A stretch of DNA of 64,000 nucleotides from JACVRW01 sp034664085 (GCA_034664085.1 JAXDII010000018.1:38789-102788), one strand, 5' to 3'. Positions 50,228 to 58,973 are shown, counted from the first letter of the stretch. Numbers and translations are program-made. Notes: generated by a model not told the origin, from the sequence alone.

Positions 50228-50502
50228 CAGCAGCCGCCGGCCATGGCCGGCAGGATCACGATCGTGTCGCTGTCGGACACGGCCGTCTCGAGCCCGTCGA
50301 GGACGCGCACGTCCTCGTCGTTGAGGTAGACGTTGACGTAGCGGTTGAGGTCGCCGTCCTCGGAGAAGAGCTGCGACTGCGTGGCCGGATGCTGCTCGGC
50401 CAGCGAGCGCAGCACGTCGCCCACCTTGGCGCCGGAGGCCTCGACCTCCTTGGCCCCGCCCACGGAGGCGCGCAGGACCGGGGGAATCTTGACGGTGCTC
50501 AT
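50224..50502 (-). CDS. cysO: CysO-like ubiquitin-fold sulfur carrier with Gly-Gly-Cys-Cys end
   Basis: A 92-residue MoaD/ThiS-family protein. VKIPPVLRASVGGAKEVEAS, the RYVNVYLNDEDVRVL stretch and the end VILPAMAGGCC align well with mycobacterial CysO, which stops at Gly-Gly. Here two cysteines follow. A carrier can be adenylated and thiocarboxylated only with a free Gly-Gly, so this one would need trimming, as QbsE (GGCF) is by a JAMM protease. A JAMM protease is encoded at 46645. It lies 19 bases after the MoeB-like gene. Confidence 0.93.
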   Translation of the reverse strand: MSTVKIPPVLRASVGGAKEVEASGAKVGDVLRSLAEQHPATQSQLFSEDGDLNRYVNVYLNDEDVRVLDGLETAVSDSDTIVILPAMAGGCC

Positions 50503-50521
50503 GCGGCGGGCAGACTAACCG

Positions 50522-51712
50522 CTAGCCGGCGCCGGCGCAGCACAGCTCGTAGTCGGGGAACACGCCCATCTCCTCGTCGGAGATGGAGCCGGGGTCCCGC
50601 GAGCAGATCGGGCAGTCGGGGTCGCGGCGCACCTTCAGCTCCGTGAACGTGGTGCCGAGGGCGTCGTAGAGCAGCAGGCGGCCGGCCATCGTGTCGCCGG
50701 CGCCGGTGATCAGCTTGATCACCTCGACCGACTGCAGCAGGCCCATCACGCCCGGCAGCACGCCCAGCACGCCGGCGGCCCCGCAGGACGGCGCCAGCTC
50801 GGCGGGCGGCGGCGTCGGGTAGAGGCAGCGGTAGCACGGACCCTCGTAGGGGTGGAACACGGAGAGCTGCCCCTCGAAGCCGAGGATCGAGGCGGACACC
50901 ACCGGGATCTGCAGGCGCACGCTGGCGTCGTTGAGCAGATAGCGGGTGGGGAAGTTGTCGAGGCCGTCGACGACCACGTCGTAGCCCTCGATGATCTCCA
51001 TGATGTTCTCCGCGCCGAGGCGGACCGGGTACTTCTGGACGTCGACGTCCGGGTTGATCTCGTGGATCGCGATCTCGGCGGAGTCGACCTTGGGCACGCC
51101 GATGCGGTCGTTGCTGTGCGCGACCTGGCGCTGCAGGTTGGAGAGGTCGACGACGTCGTTGTCGACGATGCCGAGCGTGCCCACCCCGGCGGCCGCCAGG
51201 TAGAGCGCGGCGGGGGAGCCGAGGCCACCGGCGCCGAGCAGCAGCACCTTGGCGTCCAGCAGCTTCATCTGGCCCTCGAGGCCGATCTCCGGCACCAGCA
51301 GGTGGCGCGAGTAGCGCTCGCGCTGCTCGCCGGTGAGCGCGCGCGGGACCTCGACCTCGTAGCCGCGGTCCTTCCAGAGCGTGATGCCGCCGCGCATGGA
51401 CGCGACGTCCTGGTAGCCGAGCAGCTCCTTCATCGTGTGCGCGGCGAGCGCGGAGCGGTTGCCCGAGGCGCAGTAGAGGACGACCCGCTGCGAACGGTCG
51501 CCGACGGCCCCCTCGATGCGCGTCTCCAGGTGCCCGCGCGGAACGTGCACGGCGCCCGGGAGGTGGGCCTCCTCGAACTCGTGCTGCTCGCGCACGTCGA
51601 CGATCACGGGAGTGCTCCCGTTGCCGTTGTGGCTCAGATCGTGGACGTCCTTGGGATCGACTTCCTCGATCTGCTCCTTGATGCTGCGGATCACGTCTGC
51701 GCCGGAAGCCAT
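50522..51712 (-). CDS. moeZ: Rhodanese-MoeB/ThiF fusion, sulfur-carrier adenylyltransferase
   Basis: A 396-residue protein that activates and sulfurates a ubiquitin-like carrier. The N-terminal rhodanese domain (residues 30-125: VIVDVREQHEFEEAHLPGAV; catalytic Cys in VVLYCASGNRSALAA) precedes the ThiF/MoeB domain (from about 130: RYSRHLLVPEIGLEGQ; VLLLGAGGLGSPAALYLA ATP site; zinc cysteines near CYRCLYP and CPICS). In mycobacterial MoeZ the order is the reverse, adenylyltransferase then rhodanese. ATG 51712 has AGAGG seven bases upstream. First gene of the operon with cysO, GNAT, cupin and cysM. Confidence 0.94.
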   Translation of the reverse strand: MASGADVIRSIKEQIEEVDPKDVHDLSHNGNGSTPVIVDVREQHEFEEAHLPGAVHVPRGHLETRIEGAVGDRSQRVVLYCASGNRSALAAHTMKELLGYQDVASMRGGITLWKDRGYEVEVPRALTGEQRERYSRHLLVPEIGLEGQMKLLDAKVLLLGAGGLGSPAALYLAAAGVGTLGIVDNDVVDLSNLQRQVAHSNDRIGVPKVDSAEIAIHEINPDVDVQKYPVRLGAENIMEIIEGYDVVVDGLDNFPTRYLLNDASVRLQIPVVSASILGFEGQLSVFHPYEGPCYRCLYPTPPPAELAPSCGAAGVLGVLPGVMGLLQSVEVIKLITGAGDTMAGRLLLYDALGTTFTELKVRRDPDCPICSRDPGSISDEEMGVFPDYELCCAGAG

Positions 51713-51741
51713 CAGAAAACCTCTTAAACCGGGTCGATATT

Positions 51742-51762
51742 CAAAACTTCACAAAGTGTAGC
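51742..51762 (-). promoter_or_regulatory. 21-bp element before the MoeZ-like gene (copy 2)
   Basis: The plus strand reads CAAAACTTCACAAAGTGTA plus GC; the element lies 30 bases upstream of the ATG at 51712. It differs from the copy before cysM at 2 of 21 positions and keeps the ACTT-N4-AAGT repeat and the minus-strand TACACT. Confidence 0.55.
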
Positions 51763-51817
51763 GCCGCCAGGCTCAAAGGTACGCGGCCCGCTCAGCAACC
51801 TGCCGGGACGGCATCCG

Positions 51818-51850
51818 AAAAAAAACCGGGGCGCTCGATGAGCGCCCCGG
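51818..51850 (-). terminator. Strong intrinsic terminator, minus strand
   Basis: CCGGGGCGCT and AGCGCCCCGG (51826-51835 and 51841-51850) pair perfectly around a five-base loop. On the minus strand they are followed by eight T's (A-run 51818-51825 on the plus strand). This is a textbook rho-independent terminator. No protein gene on the minus strand ends here, so it must end a non-coding or leader transcript that starts to its right. Confidence 0.85.
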
Positions 51851-51999
51851 TGAAGACCCAGACCTAGTTGTTTCTCTGCGGAAGCCCCGGGGGCAGACTG
51901 TCTGCCTGATCGAAGCCTCTACCAAGAGTTTCGGGCTTGGCGGCGTCTGCCGATATGGGGTGGAGACCCCATTTGTCCCCGGTGGGCCTATTCCGATCC
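51851..51999 (-). ncRNA. Candidate small RNA or attenuator leader ending in the 51818 terminator
   Basis: The minus strand just upstream of the terminator has no ORF but several stems: GGCAGAC-T-GTCTGCC (51892-51906), CCAAG/CTTGG near 51920-51940 and ATGGGGT-GGAG-ACCCCAT (51955-51972). This suits a 130-180 nt structured RNA. It could be an independent small RNA, or a leader with attenuation for the MoeZ operon, 105 bases downstream. I do not recognise a known riboswitch or 6S/SRP consensus. The 286-base gap 51713-51999 contains this, the terminator and copy 2 of the 21-bp element. Confidence 0.35.
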
Positions 52000-53007
52000 A
52001 TGCACAGACCTCGAATGAAACGCCGCGACGATTCCCTCATCGGCCAGATAGTTGCGGCGAACGTCGTGCTGTTCACGCTCACGCTGCTGGCCGCCAGCAT
52101 CGCCGCGGGACTCGACCTCGGCGCCAGCGACGAGCGCTGGGAGTTCATGATCGTCGCGCTGGCGATCGTCCTCACGCTCTGCACCAACCTGTGGATGCTC
52201 CAGCGCCGCTTCCGGCCGCTCGAGCGCCTGATCGAGCAGATCGAGTCGATCGACCCCACGCAGCCGGCGGCGCTCGAGCTGCGCCGCAGCAACCCGGTCG
52301 AGGAGGTCGACCGGCTCGCGAGCTCCTTCCATGGCCTGCTCGAACGGATCGAGGAGGAGCGGCGCCGCTCGGGCCAGCTCGCCATGCGCGCGCAGGAGGA
52401 GGAGCGCAGACGGCTCGCGCGCGACCTGCACGACGAGGTCAACCAGGCGCTCACCGCGATCCTGCTGCGGCTGGAGGTCCTCGCGCAGGAGACCCCCGCC
52501 GAGCGCGCGCCGGAGATGGCCGAGCTGAAGCGGCTGGTGAACCAGGCGATGGAGGAGCTGCTCAACCTGGCCCGGCAGCTGCGGCCGTCGGCGCTGGACG
52601 ACCACGGCCTGGTTCCGGCGGTCGAGACGCAGCTCAAGCGCTTCTCCGCCCGCACCGGCATCGAGGTGCGCCTCGGCGCCGACGGCGATCCCAACGCACT
52701 GCCCGAGGTGGTGCAGACCGCGATCTACCGCGTGGCCCAGGAGGCGCTGACCAACGTGACCCGCCACGCGGGCGCCACGGTCGTGGAGCTCGACCTCGAG
52801 GAGGCCGATGGCGCCGCGGAGCTGCGCGTGCGCGACGACGGCCACGGCTTCGATCCAAGCGTCGCCGCGCTCACGGCCTCGCAGGTCCAGGGCGGCGGGC
52901 TGGGACTGGTCGGCATGGCGGAGCGGGCGCGGCTCGTCGGCGGCGAGCTGGACGTGCGCTCGGCTCCCGGCGGGGGAACGACGATCACCCTGCGGGTGCC
53001 GTCGTGA
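52000..53007 (+). CDS. Sensor histidine kinase (NarL/DesK-type, HisKA_3)
   Basis: A 335-residue kinase from ATG 52000; ATG 52015 or a TTG at 51937 are alternatives. Two membrane helices (IGQIVAANVVLFTLTLLAAS; WEFMIVALAIVLTLCTNLWM) enclose only a short outer loop, so sensing may be within the membrane. A HAMP-like linker follows. The HisKA_3 phospho-site is RRLARDLHDEVNQALTAI, and the HATPase_c has YRVAQEALTNVTRHAGA with GLGLVGMAERARLVGG. It is coupled as GTGA to its response regulator. Confidence 0.93.
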   Translation: MHRPRMKRRDDSLIGQIVAANVVLFTLTLLAASIAAGLDLGASDERWEFMIVALAIVLTLCTNLWMLQRRFRPLERLIEQIESIDPTQPAALELRRSNPVEEVDRLASSFHGLLERIEEERRRSGQLAMRAQEEERRRLARDLHDEVNQALTAILLRLEVLAQETPAERAPEMAELKRLVNQAMEELLNLARQLRPSALDDHGLVPAVETQLKRFSARTGIEVRLGADGDPNALPEVVQTAIYRVAQEALTNVTRHAGATVVELDLEEADGAAELRVRDDGHGFDPSVAALTASQVQGGGLGLVGMAERARLVGGELDVRSAPGGGTTITLRVPS

Positions 53008-53639
53008 TCCGCGTCCTGATCGCCGACGACCACGGCATCGTGCGGTCCGGCCTGCGCCTGCTGATCGAGCGCCAGAACGACATGGAGGTCGTGGCCGAGG
53101 TCGACGACGGCGTGGCCGCGCTCGAGTCGACGCAGTCGCACCGCCCGGACGTGGCGGTGCTCGACGTCTCGATGCCGCGCATGACCGGGATCCAGGCGGC
53201 ACGGGCAATCAGGTCACACGTGCCGGAGACGCGCGTGCTGCTGCTCTCGATGCACGACGACGAGCGCTACTTCATGGAGGGGCTCGACTCGGGCGCCGCC
53301 GGCTACGTGCTGAAGCGCGCCGCGGACACCGACCTGATCGGCGCCGTGCGCACGGTGGCGGGTGGCCGCACGTTCCTCTCCGGCGACACCCAGCGCGCGC
53401 TCATGCACGAGTGGCTCGAGGGCGGCCGCTCGGAGCCCGACGACCCGCTCACCCCGCGCGAGCTGGAGGTCGTGAAGCTGATCGCCGAGGCCTACACGAA
53501 CCGCCAGATCGCCGAGACGATGAAGGTGTCCGAGAAGACCGTCGAGTCGCACCGCGCCAACGTGCTCTCGAAGCTCGGCATGCGCGACCGCGTGGAGCTG
53601 GTGCGCTACGCGATCCGGCGTGGCCTGATCGAGGCCTAG
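53004..53639 (+). CDS. NarL/FixJ-type LuxR-family response regulator
   Basis: A 211-residue regulator. The receiver domain has the acidic pair in IADDHGIVRSG, the phospho-acceptor Asp in VAVLDVSMPRMTG, and the Lys in YVLKRAADTD. The C-terminal HTH is LTPRELEVVKLIAEAYTNRQ with VSEKTVESHRANVLSKLGM. GTG 53004 overlaps the kinase stop. Targets are unknown; the SCO gene begins 21 bases later. Confidence 0.95.
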   Translation: MIRVLIADDHGIVRSGLRLLIERQNDMEVVAEVDDGVAALESTQSHRPDVAVLDVSMPRMTGIQAARAIRSHVPETRVLLLSMHDDERYFMEGLDSGAAGYVLKRAADTDLIGAVRTVAGGRTFLSGDTQRALMHEWLEGGRSEPDDPLTPRELEVVKLIAEAYTNRQIAETMKVSEKTVESHRANVLSKLGMRDRVELVRYAIRRGLIEA

Positions 53640-53660
53640 CGGCCCTCTAGCCTGCAGGGC

Positions 53661-54260
53661 GTGCACGCGCGCGTCCTCATCGCGCTGTTCCTCGTCGCCG
53701 CCTTCGCGTTCGCGGCGGTGGTGCTGGCCGCCGGCTCGCGCGACGAGGCCGACGTGGCCACGGCGGGCACGCGCTTCGAGGGGGCTGTCATGCCCGCGGG
53801 CGTGCGCGCGCCGGACTTCGCGCTCCGCAACCAGGACGGCGAGCGGGTGACGATGCGCGAGCTGCGCGGCCAGCCGGTGATCGTGACGTTCCTCTACACG
53901 AGCTGCGAGGACACCTGCCCGGCCCAGGCCCAGACCGTGCGGGGCGCGCTCGACGAGCTGGGCGAGGACGTTCCGGCGCTGGCGATCGCGGTCGACCCGC
54001 CGCGCGACACGCCGGCGAGCGCGCGCGCCTTCCTCGGCAAGCAGCGAGCGCTCGGCCGGATCGACTTCGTGCTCGGCACCGGCGCCCAGCTGCGCCCGCT
54101 GTGGGACGGCTACTTCGTGCACGCCCAGTCGGTCTCCCAGGAGCACCAGGCGCGCTTCACGCTGGTCGACAAGCGCGGCTTCCAGCGCGTCGGCTACCCC
54201 GGCTCGCAGGCGACGCCGGAGCGGCTGGCGCACGACGTGCGGCTGCTGCAGGCGGAGTAG
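53661..54260 (+). CDS. SCO1/SenC-family copper/thiol protein
   Basis: A 199-residue thioredoxin-fold protein tethered by an N-terminal helix (RVLIALFLVAAFAFAAVVLA). It has the copper-binding Cys pair in YTSCEDTCPAQAQTV (CxxxC) and the conserved His in SQEHQARFTLVDKRG. SCO proteins load the CuA centre of cytochrome oxidase or reduce thiols. GTG 53661. It is near, but not coupled with, the two-component genes; no oxidase gene is in the window. Confidence 0.92.
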   Translation: MHARVLIALFLVAAFAFAAVVLAAGSRDEADVATAGTRFEGAVMPAGVRAPDFALRNQDGERVTMRELRGQPVIVTFLYTSCEDTCPAQAQTVRGALDELGEDVPALAIAVDPPRDTPASARAFLGKQRALGRIDFVLGTGAQLRPLWDGYFVHAQSVSQEHQARFTLVDKRGFQRVGYPGSQATPERLAHDVRLLQAE

Positions 54261-54319
54261 GGGCTCCCACCGCCCTGCCCCTGAGCCTTCTCCGACCGCA
54301 TAGGTAGGATTTGAGGGCG

Positions 54320-54780
54320 ATGATGTTCTCGACCAAAGCCGAGTACGGCATCCGTGTGATGGCGCATCTCGCCAAGCAGGCGGACGGCGCCAACGGCGAC
54401 GCTCCGGCCACCCAGCCGATCAGCCTTGGCTCGATCGCGGACGCCGAGGGCCTGCCGCTCGCCTACCTCGAGCACCTCGTGCGGCGCCTGCGCAAGGCCG
54501 AGCTCGTGGAGTCGAGACGCGGTGCCCATGGCGGCTATACCCTTGCCCGTCCGGCCACCGACATCACGATGGCCGAGGTGGTGGCCGCGCTCGAGGGCGA
54601 CATCGCGCCGATCGAGTGCATCACCGCCGACTCCGACGGGGTGCTCACGTGCTCCCGCGAGGGCAGCGAGCCCTGTCCCACCAAGCTTCTATGGACCCGC
54701 GTCCAGGGGTCCATCGTCCGAACCCTGAACGAGATGACGCTGGACGACCTCGTCCAGCCGCTGAGGAAGGCAACACTGGC

Positions 54781-54784
<4 letters not shown>
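54320..54784 (+). CDS. Rrf2-family transcriptional regulator (SUF/Fe-S regulator)
   Basis: A 154-residue winged-helix regulator. It starts MMFSTKAEYGIRVMAHLAK, has LVRRLRKAELVESRRGAHGGYTL (wing) and a cysteine triad (IECI, LTCSREGSEPC) at about residues 101-125, as in Fe-S-binding Rrf2 proteins such as IscR and mycobacterial SufR. ATG 54320 or 54323 is likely; a TTG at 54311 is also in frame. A possible -10 TAGGAT is at 54305-54310. It is coupled as ATGA to sufC, so it probably controls its own SUF operon. Confidence 0.93.
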
Positions 54785-55522
<738 letters not shown>

Positions 55523-55533
<11 letters not shown>

Positions 55534-56836
55534 CCGTGATTCCGTCGGGGCGCACTCGGCCAAGCCGAGCGCTTCCGCGCTCGTAGAGGAGCGCCGCAAG
55601 GCCGCCCTCGTCGCCTATGAGGCCGAGGCGGTGCCGACCTGGCGCCGCTCGGGCTTCTGGACCACCAGCCTGCGTGGCCTCGACCTCGACGCGCTCGAGC
55701 CGAAGCGCTACGAGCCGGGCCTGCCCGAGCTGCACCTCGGCGACGAGGAGCACGCGGCGCTGATCGTCCAGCGCGGCGCCAGCATCGTGCACGCCGAGGT
55801 CGCCGACGACCGCATCACGGTGATGCCGCTCGAGCAGGCGGTCGAAGAGCACGAGGAGCTCGTGCGCGAGTACTTCGCCAAGCGCCTGCCCCACGACGAG
55901 GGCAAGTTCGCCGCGGGCACCGCCGCCTTCTGGACCGGCGGAGTGTTCATCCACGTGCCCGCGAACGTGCAGATCGAGAAGCCGATCCAGGTGGTCTGGC
56001 TGATCGACGAGCCCGGCACCGCGCAGTGGGCGCACACGCTCGCGATCGTCGGCGAGAACTCCGAGGTGAAGATCCGCGAGTTCTTCCGTGCGCCCGACTT
56101 CGAGGGCCAGGCCCTGCACTCGGGCGCGTTCGAGCTGTACGCGCTGCCCGGCGCGCAGGTCGACCTCGCCCACTACCAGGACTGGGGCCGCGGCGAGGTC
56201 TACGACCTGTCCACGCGCAGGGTCGAGATCCGGCGCGACGCGCGCGTCAAGTGGGTTCCGATCCACCTCGGCGGTCGGCTGACCAAGCAGACGCTCGACA
56301 TCATCACGGCGGAGCAGGGCTCGGACATGAAGCACACCGGCCTCTACTTCACCGAGCGCGACGAGCACCTCGACCTGTTCACGACCGACAGGCACGAGGC
56401 CGGCCACACCACCGGCGACACCGTCTGGAAGGGCGTGCTCACCGGCGACTCGCGCGCCTCGTACGAGGGCTTGATCCACATCCTCCCGAAGGCGCCGGAG
56501 GTGGACACCTACCTCCAGACCCACCAGATGCTGCTGTCGCCTAAGGCGCGCGGCGACGCGATCCCGTCGCTGATCGTCGAGGTCGACAACGTCAAGGCGT
56601 CGCACGGCGGCACCGTCGGCGAGCTCGACGAGGAGCAGATCTTCTACATGATGACCCGCGGCATGCCGCGCGCCGAAGCGGTGCGCGTCCTGGTCGAGGG
56701 CTACTTCGAACAGGTCGTGCAGCGGCTCGAGGACCCGGGTCTCGAGGAGCTCGTGCGGCGCCGCATCGCCGAGAAGCTGAAGGGCGCGGAGGACCAGGTG
56801 CGCGAGTTCATCGGGGAGCGCGCGGAGGCCGCCTGA
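55523..56836 (+). CDS. sufD: Fe-S assembly scaffold protein SufD
   Basis: A 437-residue SufBD-family protein. It has the beta-helix core with GTAAFWTGGVFIHVPANV, LAIVGENSEVKIREFF, DLAHYQDWGRGEVYDLSTRR and the C-terminal GMPRAEAVRVLVEGYFEQVV. It is closer to SufD in length and lacks the long SufB N-terminus; the sister sufB lies at 63294. GTG 55523 overlaps sufC. It stops one base into the sufS ATG. Confidence 0.95.
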
Positions 56837-58071
56837 TGGCCGTTGCCATGAAGCCGCTCGCCGAGGTGCGTGCCGACTTCCCGGTGCTCCAGCGCGAGAT
56901 CAACGGGCACCCGCTCGTGTACCTCGACTCGGCCGCCAGCGCGCAGAAGCCGCGCCAGGTGATCGAGACGATGGAGCGCTTCTACTCGCACACCTACGGC
57001 ACCGTGCACCGCGGGGTGTACGAGCTCGGCCGCGAGGCCACGGACCTGTTCGAGGGGGCGCGCGAGCGGATCGCGGCGTTCGTCGGCTGGGATCCCGCCT
57101 GCTCGATTCTCACGCGCAACGCGACCGAGTCGATCAACCTGGTGGCGTACGCCTGGGGCCGCGGCAACGTCGGCGCGGGCGACGAGGTGCTCATCACCGA
57201 GATGGAGCACCACTCCAACATCGTCCCGTGGCAGCTGCTGTGCGAGGACACCGGCGCACAGCTCCGCTACCTGTCGGTCTCCGATTCCGGCGAGCTGTCG
57301 CTCGACGAGCTGGACGAGGTGCTCGCCGAGGGCCGCGTGAAGCTGGTCGCCGTCGGCCATGTCTCCAACGTGCTGGGCACGATCAACCCGGTCGGGGAGA
57401 TCGTGGCCCGTGCCCGCGCCGCGGGCGCCGTGACGCTGATCGACGGCGCACAGGCCGTGCCCCAGATGCCCGTCGACCTCCGCGCCATCGACTCCGACTT
57501 CTACGCCTGGACCGGCCACAAGGCGCTCGGTCCCACGGTCGGGCTGCTGCATGGACGGCGCGAGCTGCTCGAGTCGATGCGCCCCTTCCTCGGCGGCGGC
57601 CACATGATCTCGCGCGTCGAGCGCGAGCACTCGACCTGGAGCGACCTGCCCGGGAAGTTCGAGGCGGGCACCTCGGCGATCGCGGAGACGATCGGGCTGG
57701 GTGCCGCGATCGACTACCTCGCGGAGATCGGCATGGAGAACGTGCGCGCACACGAGCGCGAGCTCACCGCCTACGCGCTCGAGCGCCTGCCGGAGATCGA
57801 CGGCATCACGCTCTACGGGCCCGAGGGCGCGGACAAGCGCGGCGGCGTGGTGCCGTTCACGATCGAGGGGATGCACCCGCACGACATCGCCGAGCTCTGC
57901 GACCGCCACGCGGTCTGCGTGCGGGCCGGCCACCACTGCGCGCAGCCCCTGATGCGCTGCCTCGGCGTGGGCGCGACCGCGCGCGCCTCCTTCCACGTCT
58001 ACAACAGGCGCGAGGACGTCGACCGGCTGGTCGACGCGCTGCGCTCCGCCCGCGAGGTGTTCGAGCTCTGA
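56836..58071 (+). CDS. sufS: Cysteine desulfurase SufS
   Basis: A 411-residue PLP enzyme supplying persulfide sulfur from cysteine. The PLP lysine is in DFYAWTGHKALGPTVGLLHG, and the ATESINLVAYAWG and ITEMEHHSNIVPWQ segments are standard. The catalytic Cys is in VCVRAGHHCAQPLM near residue 366, the short loop of group II desulfurases. It is coupled by TGATG to sufU, the usual zinc-dependent acceptor partner. Confidence 0.97.
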   Translation: MAVAMKPLAEVRADFPVLQREINGHPLVYLDSAASAQKPRQVIETMERFYSHTYGTVHRGVYELGREATDLFEGARERIAAFVGWDPACSILTRNATESINLVAYAWGRGNVGAGDEVLITEMEHHSNIVPWQLLCEDTGAQLRYLSVSDSGELSLDELDEVLAEGRVKLVAVGHVSNVLGTINPVGEIVARARAAGAVTLIDGAQAVPQMPVDLRAIDSDFYAWTGHKALGPTVGLLHGRRELLESMRPFLGGGHMISRVEREHSTWSDLPGKFEAGTSAIAETIGLGAAIDYLAEIGMENVRAHERELTAYALERLPEIDGITLYGPEGADKRGGVVPFTIEGMHPHDIAELCDRHAVCVRAGHHCAQPLMRCLGVGATARASFHVYNRREDVDRLVDALRSAREVFEL

Positions 58072-58451
58072 TGGACGCCCTCTACCGCGACTACATCCTC
58101 GATCACTACAAGAACCCGCGGAACTTCGGCGAGCTCGACCCGCACGACCTCGAGTGGCACGACCACAACCCGCTCTGCGGCGACGAGCTGGGCGTGCACA
58201 TCGTCGTCGAGGACGGCAAGGTCGGCCAGCTGCGCTTCCACGGCCACGGCTGCGCGATCTCGCAGGCCGCGGCGTCGATCACCTCAGAGGACCTGGTCGG
58301 CATGCCCGTCGAGGACATCGAGAAGCTCGACGCCGACTGGGTGATCGACCAGCTCGGCATCGAGATCTCCCCCACGCGCCGCAAGTGCGCGCTGCTCAGC
58401 CTCAAAGTGATGCGCGGCGCGACGACCGGCGACGCCAGCTGGCCGACGTAG
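58071..58451 (+). CDS. sufU: SufU-type sulfur acceptor
   Basis: A 126-residue IscU-fold protein acting as zinc-bound sulfur relay from SufS. Three cysteines sit at PLCGDELGVH, GHGCAISQAAASITSE and RRKCALLSLKVM, with the Asp of the first motif as the fourth zinc ligand. It is somewhat shorter than B. subtilis SufU (147 residues), mainly in the segment before the last Cys. The ATG shares a base with the sufS stop. It is the last gene before the 25-base repeats. Confidence 0.94.
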   Translation: MDALYRDYILDHYKNPRNFGELDPHDLEWHDHNPLCGDELGVHIVVEDGKVGQLRFHGHGCAISQAAASITSEDLVGMPVEDIEKLDADWVIDQLGIEISPTRRKCALLSLKVMRGATTGDASWPT

Positions 58452-58464
58452 GGATGGCATCCGG

Positions 58465-58489
58465 GGGGCTCGCGCCCCCGGCCCCCCGC
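58465..58489 (+). repeat. 25-nt GC-rich direct repeat, copy 1
   Basis: GGGGCTCGCGCCCCCGGCCC followed by CCCGC. The copy carries a GGGGGC-TCGC-GCCCCC stem. It lies between sufU and the convergent secreted-protein gene and may work as a transcription end. Confidence 0.6.
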
Positions 58490-58518
58490 TGATTCCTGGC
58501 CGGCTTGCTGAGGGCACC

Positions 58519-58543
58519 GGGGCTCGCGCCCCCGGCCCCCCGC
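58519..58543 (+). repeat. 25-nt GC-rich direct repeat, copy 2
   Basis: Identical 25 bases, 54 bases after copy 1, again with a GGGGC-TCGC-GCCCC stem. It ends one base before the stop codon of the gene at 58545. It could be a genome-wide intergenic repeat. Confidence 0.6.
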
Positions 58544-58544
58544 C

Positions 58545-58973
58545 TCAGCGGGCCTTCGCGCGCCAGCTCAGCTCACGCGTGTCGCAGACCGAGCCGGCCA
58601 CGATCGTCTCCTGCCGGAGGATCCCCTTCGCCGTGGAGCGGCCGGTGAAACGGCCCTTGAACGTGACGTAGGCGGTCAGGTCGCCGAAGCTCTCCTTCTG
58701 GCGGCCGCTGAAGCGACCGTTCTTGATCTTCCACGACGAGTCGGGCGCGAACGTGGTCCACGTCGAGTAGCTGCTGCCGGTGCAGGACTCGAGCACGTTG
58801 GCGGAGATGTTCGTGATCTTGCCCTTCTTGACGGTGAACTTCAGGTTCTTGCCGAGCTGGATCTCGTCGGCCTTCCAAACGCCGGCCTTGGGCGCCGCGG
58901 CCGCCGACTCCGTGCCGACCGTCAGGGCGGCGAGCAGGCAGGCGACGATGGTGATCTTCCGGTACGTACGCAT
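58545..58973 (-). CDS. Small secreted protein, unknown function
   Basis: A 142-residue protein with a clear signal peptide (KITIVACLLAALTVGTESAAAA). The mature part is about 115 residues, Lys/Gly/Ser-rich and beta-strand-like (LKFTVKKGKITNISANV; LTAYVTFKGRFTGRSTAKG), with two cysteines (ESCTGSS and GSVCDTRE) that could pair. Such repeats of strands resemble small beta-sandwich proteins found in the same bacteria, but I cannot assign a family. Convergent with sufU. Confidence 0.7.
   Translation of the reverse strand: MRTYRKITIVACLLAALTVGTESAAAAPKAGVWKADEIQLGKNLKFTVKKGKITNISANVLESCTGSSYSTWTTFAPDSSWKIKNGRFSGRQKESFGDLTAYVTFKGRFTGRSTAKGILRQETIVAGSVCDTRELSWRAKAR

Noticed and set aside
51864..52694. 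A 276-codon minus-strand frame that could own the 51818 terminator
   Set aside because: It is antisense to the histidine kinase, Ser/Arg-rich without domain features, and does not stop at the terminator in a sensible way.
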